NCBI GenBank assembly: GCA_964519585.1
Contig: CAZFIO010000035.1
Span: 1-15,351 of the forward strand
Origin: CAZFIO01 sp964519585
GTDB taxonomy: Bacteria > Bacillota > Clostridia > Tissierellales > Tissierellaceae
Direction of reading: 5' to 3'
DNA length: 15,351 nucleotides
Positions 15,006 through 15,351 of the stretch are shown here, one piece after another. The notes beneath the pieces were generated by a model. That model ran no database searches. It had not been told where the DNA came from and saw only the letters and a program-made list of their open reading frames with translations. The translations under genes and the position numbers were made by a program. Each line of letters starts with the position of its first letter. Position 1 is the first letter of the stretch.

Positions 15006-15351
15006 TTATACAAGGTCTCCATCGTCAAATACATCCCCACACTCTGGACAGAACTTAGGTGGATTGGACATGTCTTCTGGTTCCCAACCACACTTGTCAC
15101 ACTTGTACTGGGGAACTCCTGCTGGCTTTGCCTTGCCACATTCTGCACAAAACTTACCCTTGTTTACTGCTCCACAGGAACAGGCCCACCCTTCTGGGTT
15201 TGGCTGGGGCTTCCCACATTCTGCACAGAATTTCCCACTATTCCCTCCATGACCACAGGATGGACATGACCAACCTCTTGGTGTGGCTGCTACTGCTGCT
15301 CCTCCTTGGTTATGCTGGCTATGCTGGTTATGCTGGGCCTGCTGCTGCCTT
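15006..15351 (-). CDS. C-terminus of an SPFH/virion-core-like zinc-ribbon protein (YdjI-like, partial)
   Basis: An open frame enters from the right edge and stops at 15008-15006 (TAA). The visible 114 residues are a Gln/His-rich linker (QQQAQHNQHSQHNQGG) followed by three zinc-ribbon units: CPSC with CAEC, CSC with CAEC, and CDKC with CPEC. The repeated KFCAECGK occurs in the first two. This arrangement is the tail of bacterial SPFH-domain proteins of the YdjI type, whose N-terminal SPFH domain would lie outside the window. The identification rests on this tail and on the YdjG- and YdjH-like genes downstream, so it is an inference. It would act as a membrane-associated scaffold. It is the first visible gene of the cluster. 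Confidence 0.75.
   Translation of the reverse strand, partial: RQQQAQHNQHSQHNQGGAAVAATPRGWSCPSCGHGGNSGKFCAECGKPQPNPEGWACSCGAVNKGKFCAECGKAKPAGVPQYKCDKCGWEPEDMSNPPKFCPECGDVFDDGDLV
15307..15333. repeat. Three tandem 9-base repeats in the SPFH-like linker
   Basis: On the plus strand TGGTTATGC, TGGCTATGC and TGGTTATGC follow one another directly, with a partial fourth copy TGGGCCTGC. On the coding strand each unit gives a Gln-His-Asn/Ser triplet, so the linker length could vary between strains by slippage. Confidence 0.75.

Noticed and set aside
14815..15252. Plus-strand open frame of 145 codons over the zinc-ribbon genes
   Set aside because: It is the complement of the Cys-rich zinc-ribbon repeats (giving repeated HSAQN), has no ribosome binding site and crosses two minus-strand genes.

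Overview
The window is AT-rich, low-GC DNA with strong GGAGG-type ribosome binding sites, several TTG starts, short intergenic gaps and U-tract terminators. Gene families (YtrA-type GntR/ABC operon, CPA2 antiporter, TPM and SPFH/zinc-ribbon proteins, many lipoproteins) point to an anaerobic Firmicute of the class Clostridia or Tissierellia. Finer placement is not possible from the sequence. A run of ten Ns shows that this is draft assembly. All genes but one (the response regulator) lie on the minus strand. I see no tRNA, rRNA, CRISPR array or insertion sequence.

Layout. 1-1349: first two thirds of a transketolase gene, running off the left edge, with a clear promoter. 1350-1615: divergent intergenic region filled by a degenerate but strictly in-phase heptanucleotide array. 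1616-2305: orphan OmpR-type response regulator on the plus strand, convergent with a Ste24-like membrane metalloprotease (2360-3631). 3702-4505: proC with its own promoter. 4626-6525: a GntR-ABC ATPase-permease operon with promoter, operator-like palindrome and terminator. 6654-8775: a second operon of CPA2 cation:proton antiporter, PII-like protein, small holin-like membrane protein and a 53-residue soluble protein, again with promoter and terminator.

8927-15351: a long minus-strand cluster that resembles the Bacillus subtilis ydjG-ydjH-ydjI membrane-stress module. In transcription order it holds the zinc-ribbon tail of an SPFH/virion-core-like protein (partial), a DUF4428-like zinc-ribbon protein, a large lipoprotein, a DUF6935-like protein, a YdjG-like double zinc-ribbon protein with a C-terminal membrane anchor, a TPM-domain protein (YdjH-like) and a second large lipoprotein. 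It ends at a strong terminator. The two lipoproteins are diverged paralogues of each other, with no family I recognise.

How they work together: the PII-like protein is probably a ligand-responsive regulator of the antiporter encoded just before it. The GntR protein probably represses its own ABC exporter operon. In the right-hand cluster, cytoplasmic zinc-ribbon/SPFH proteins and a membrane-anchored TPM protein probably form an envelope-associated complex. The two lipoproteins would be its extracytoplasmic partners. That role for the lipoproteins is inference and is the most novel part of the window.
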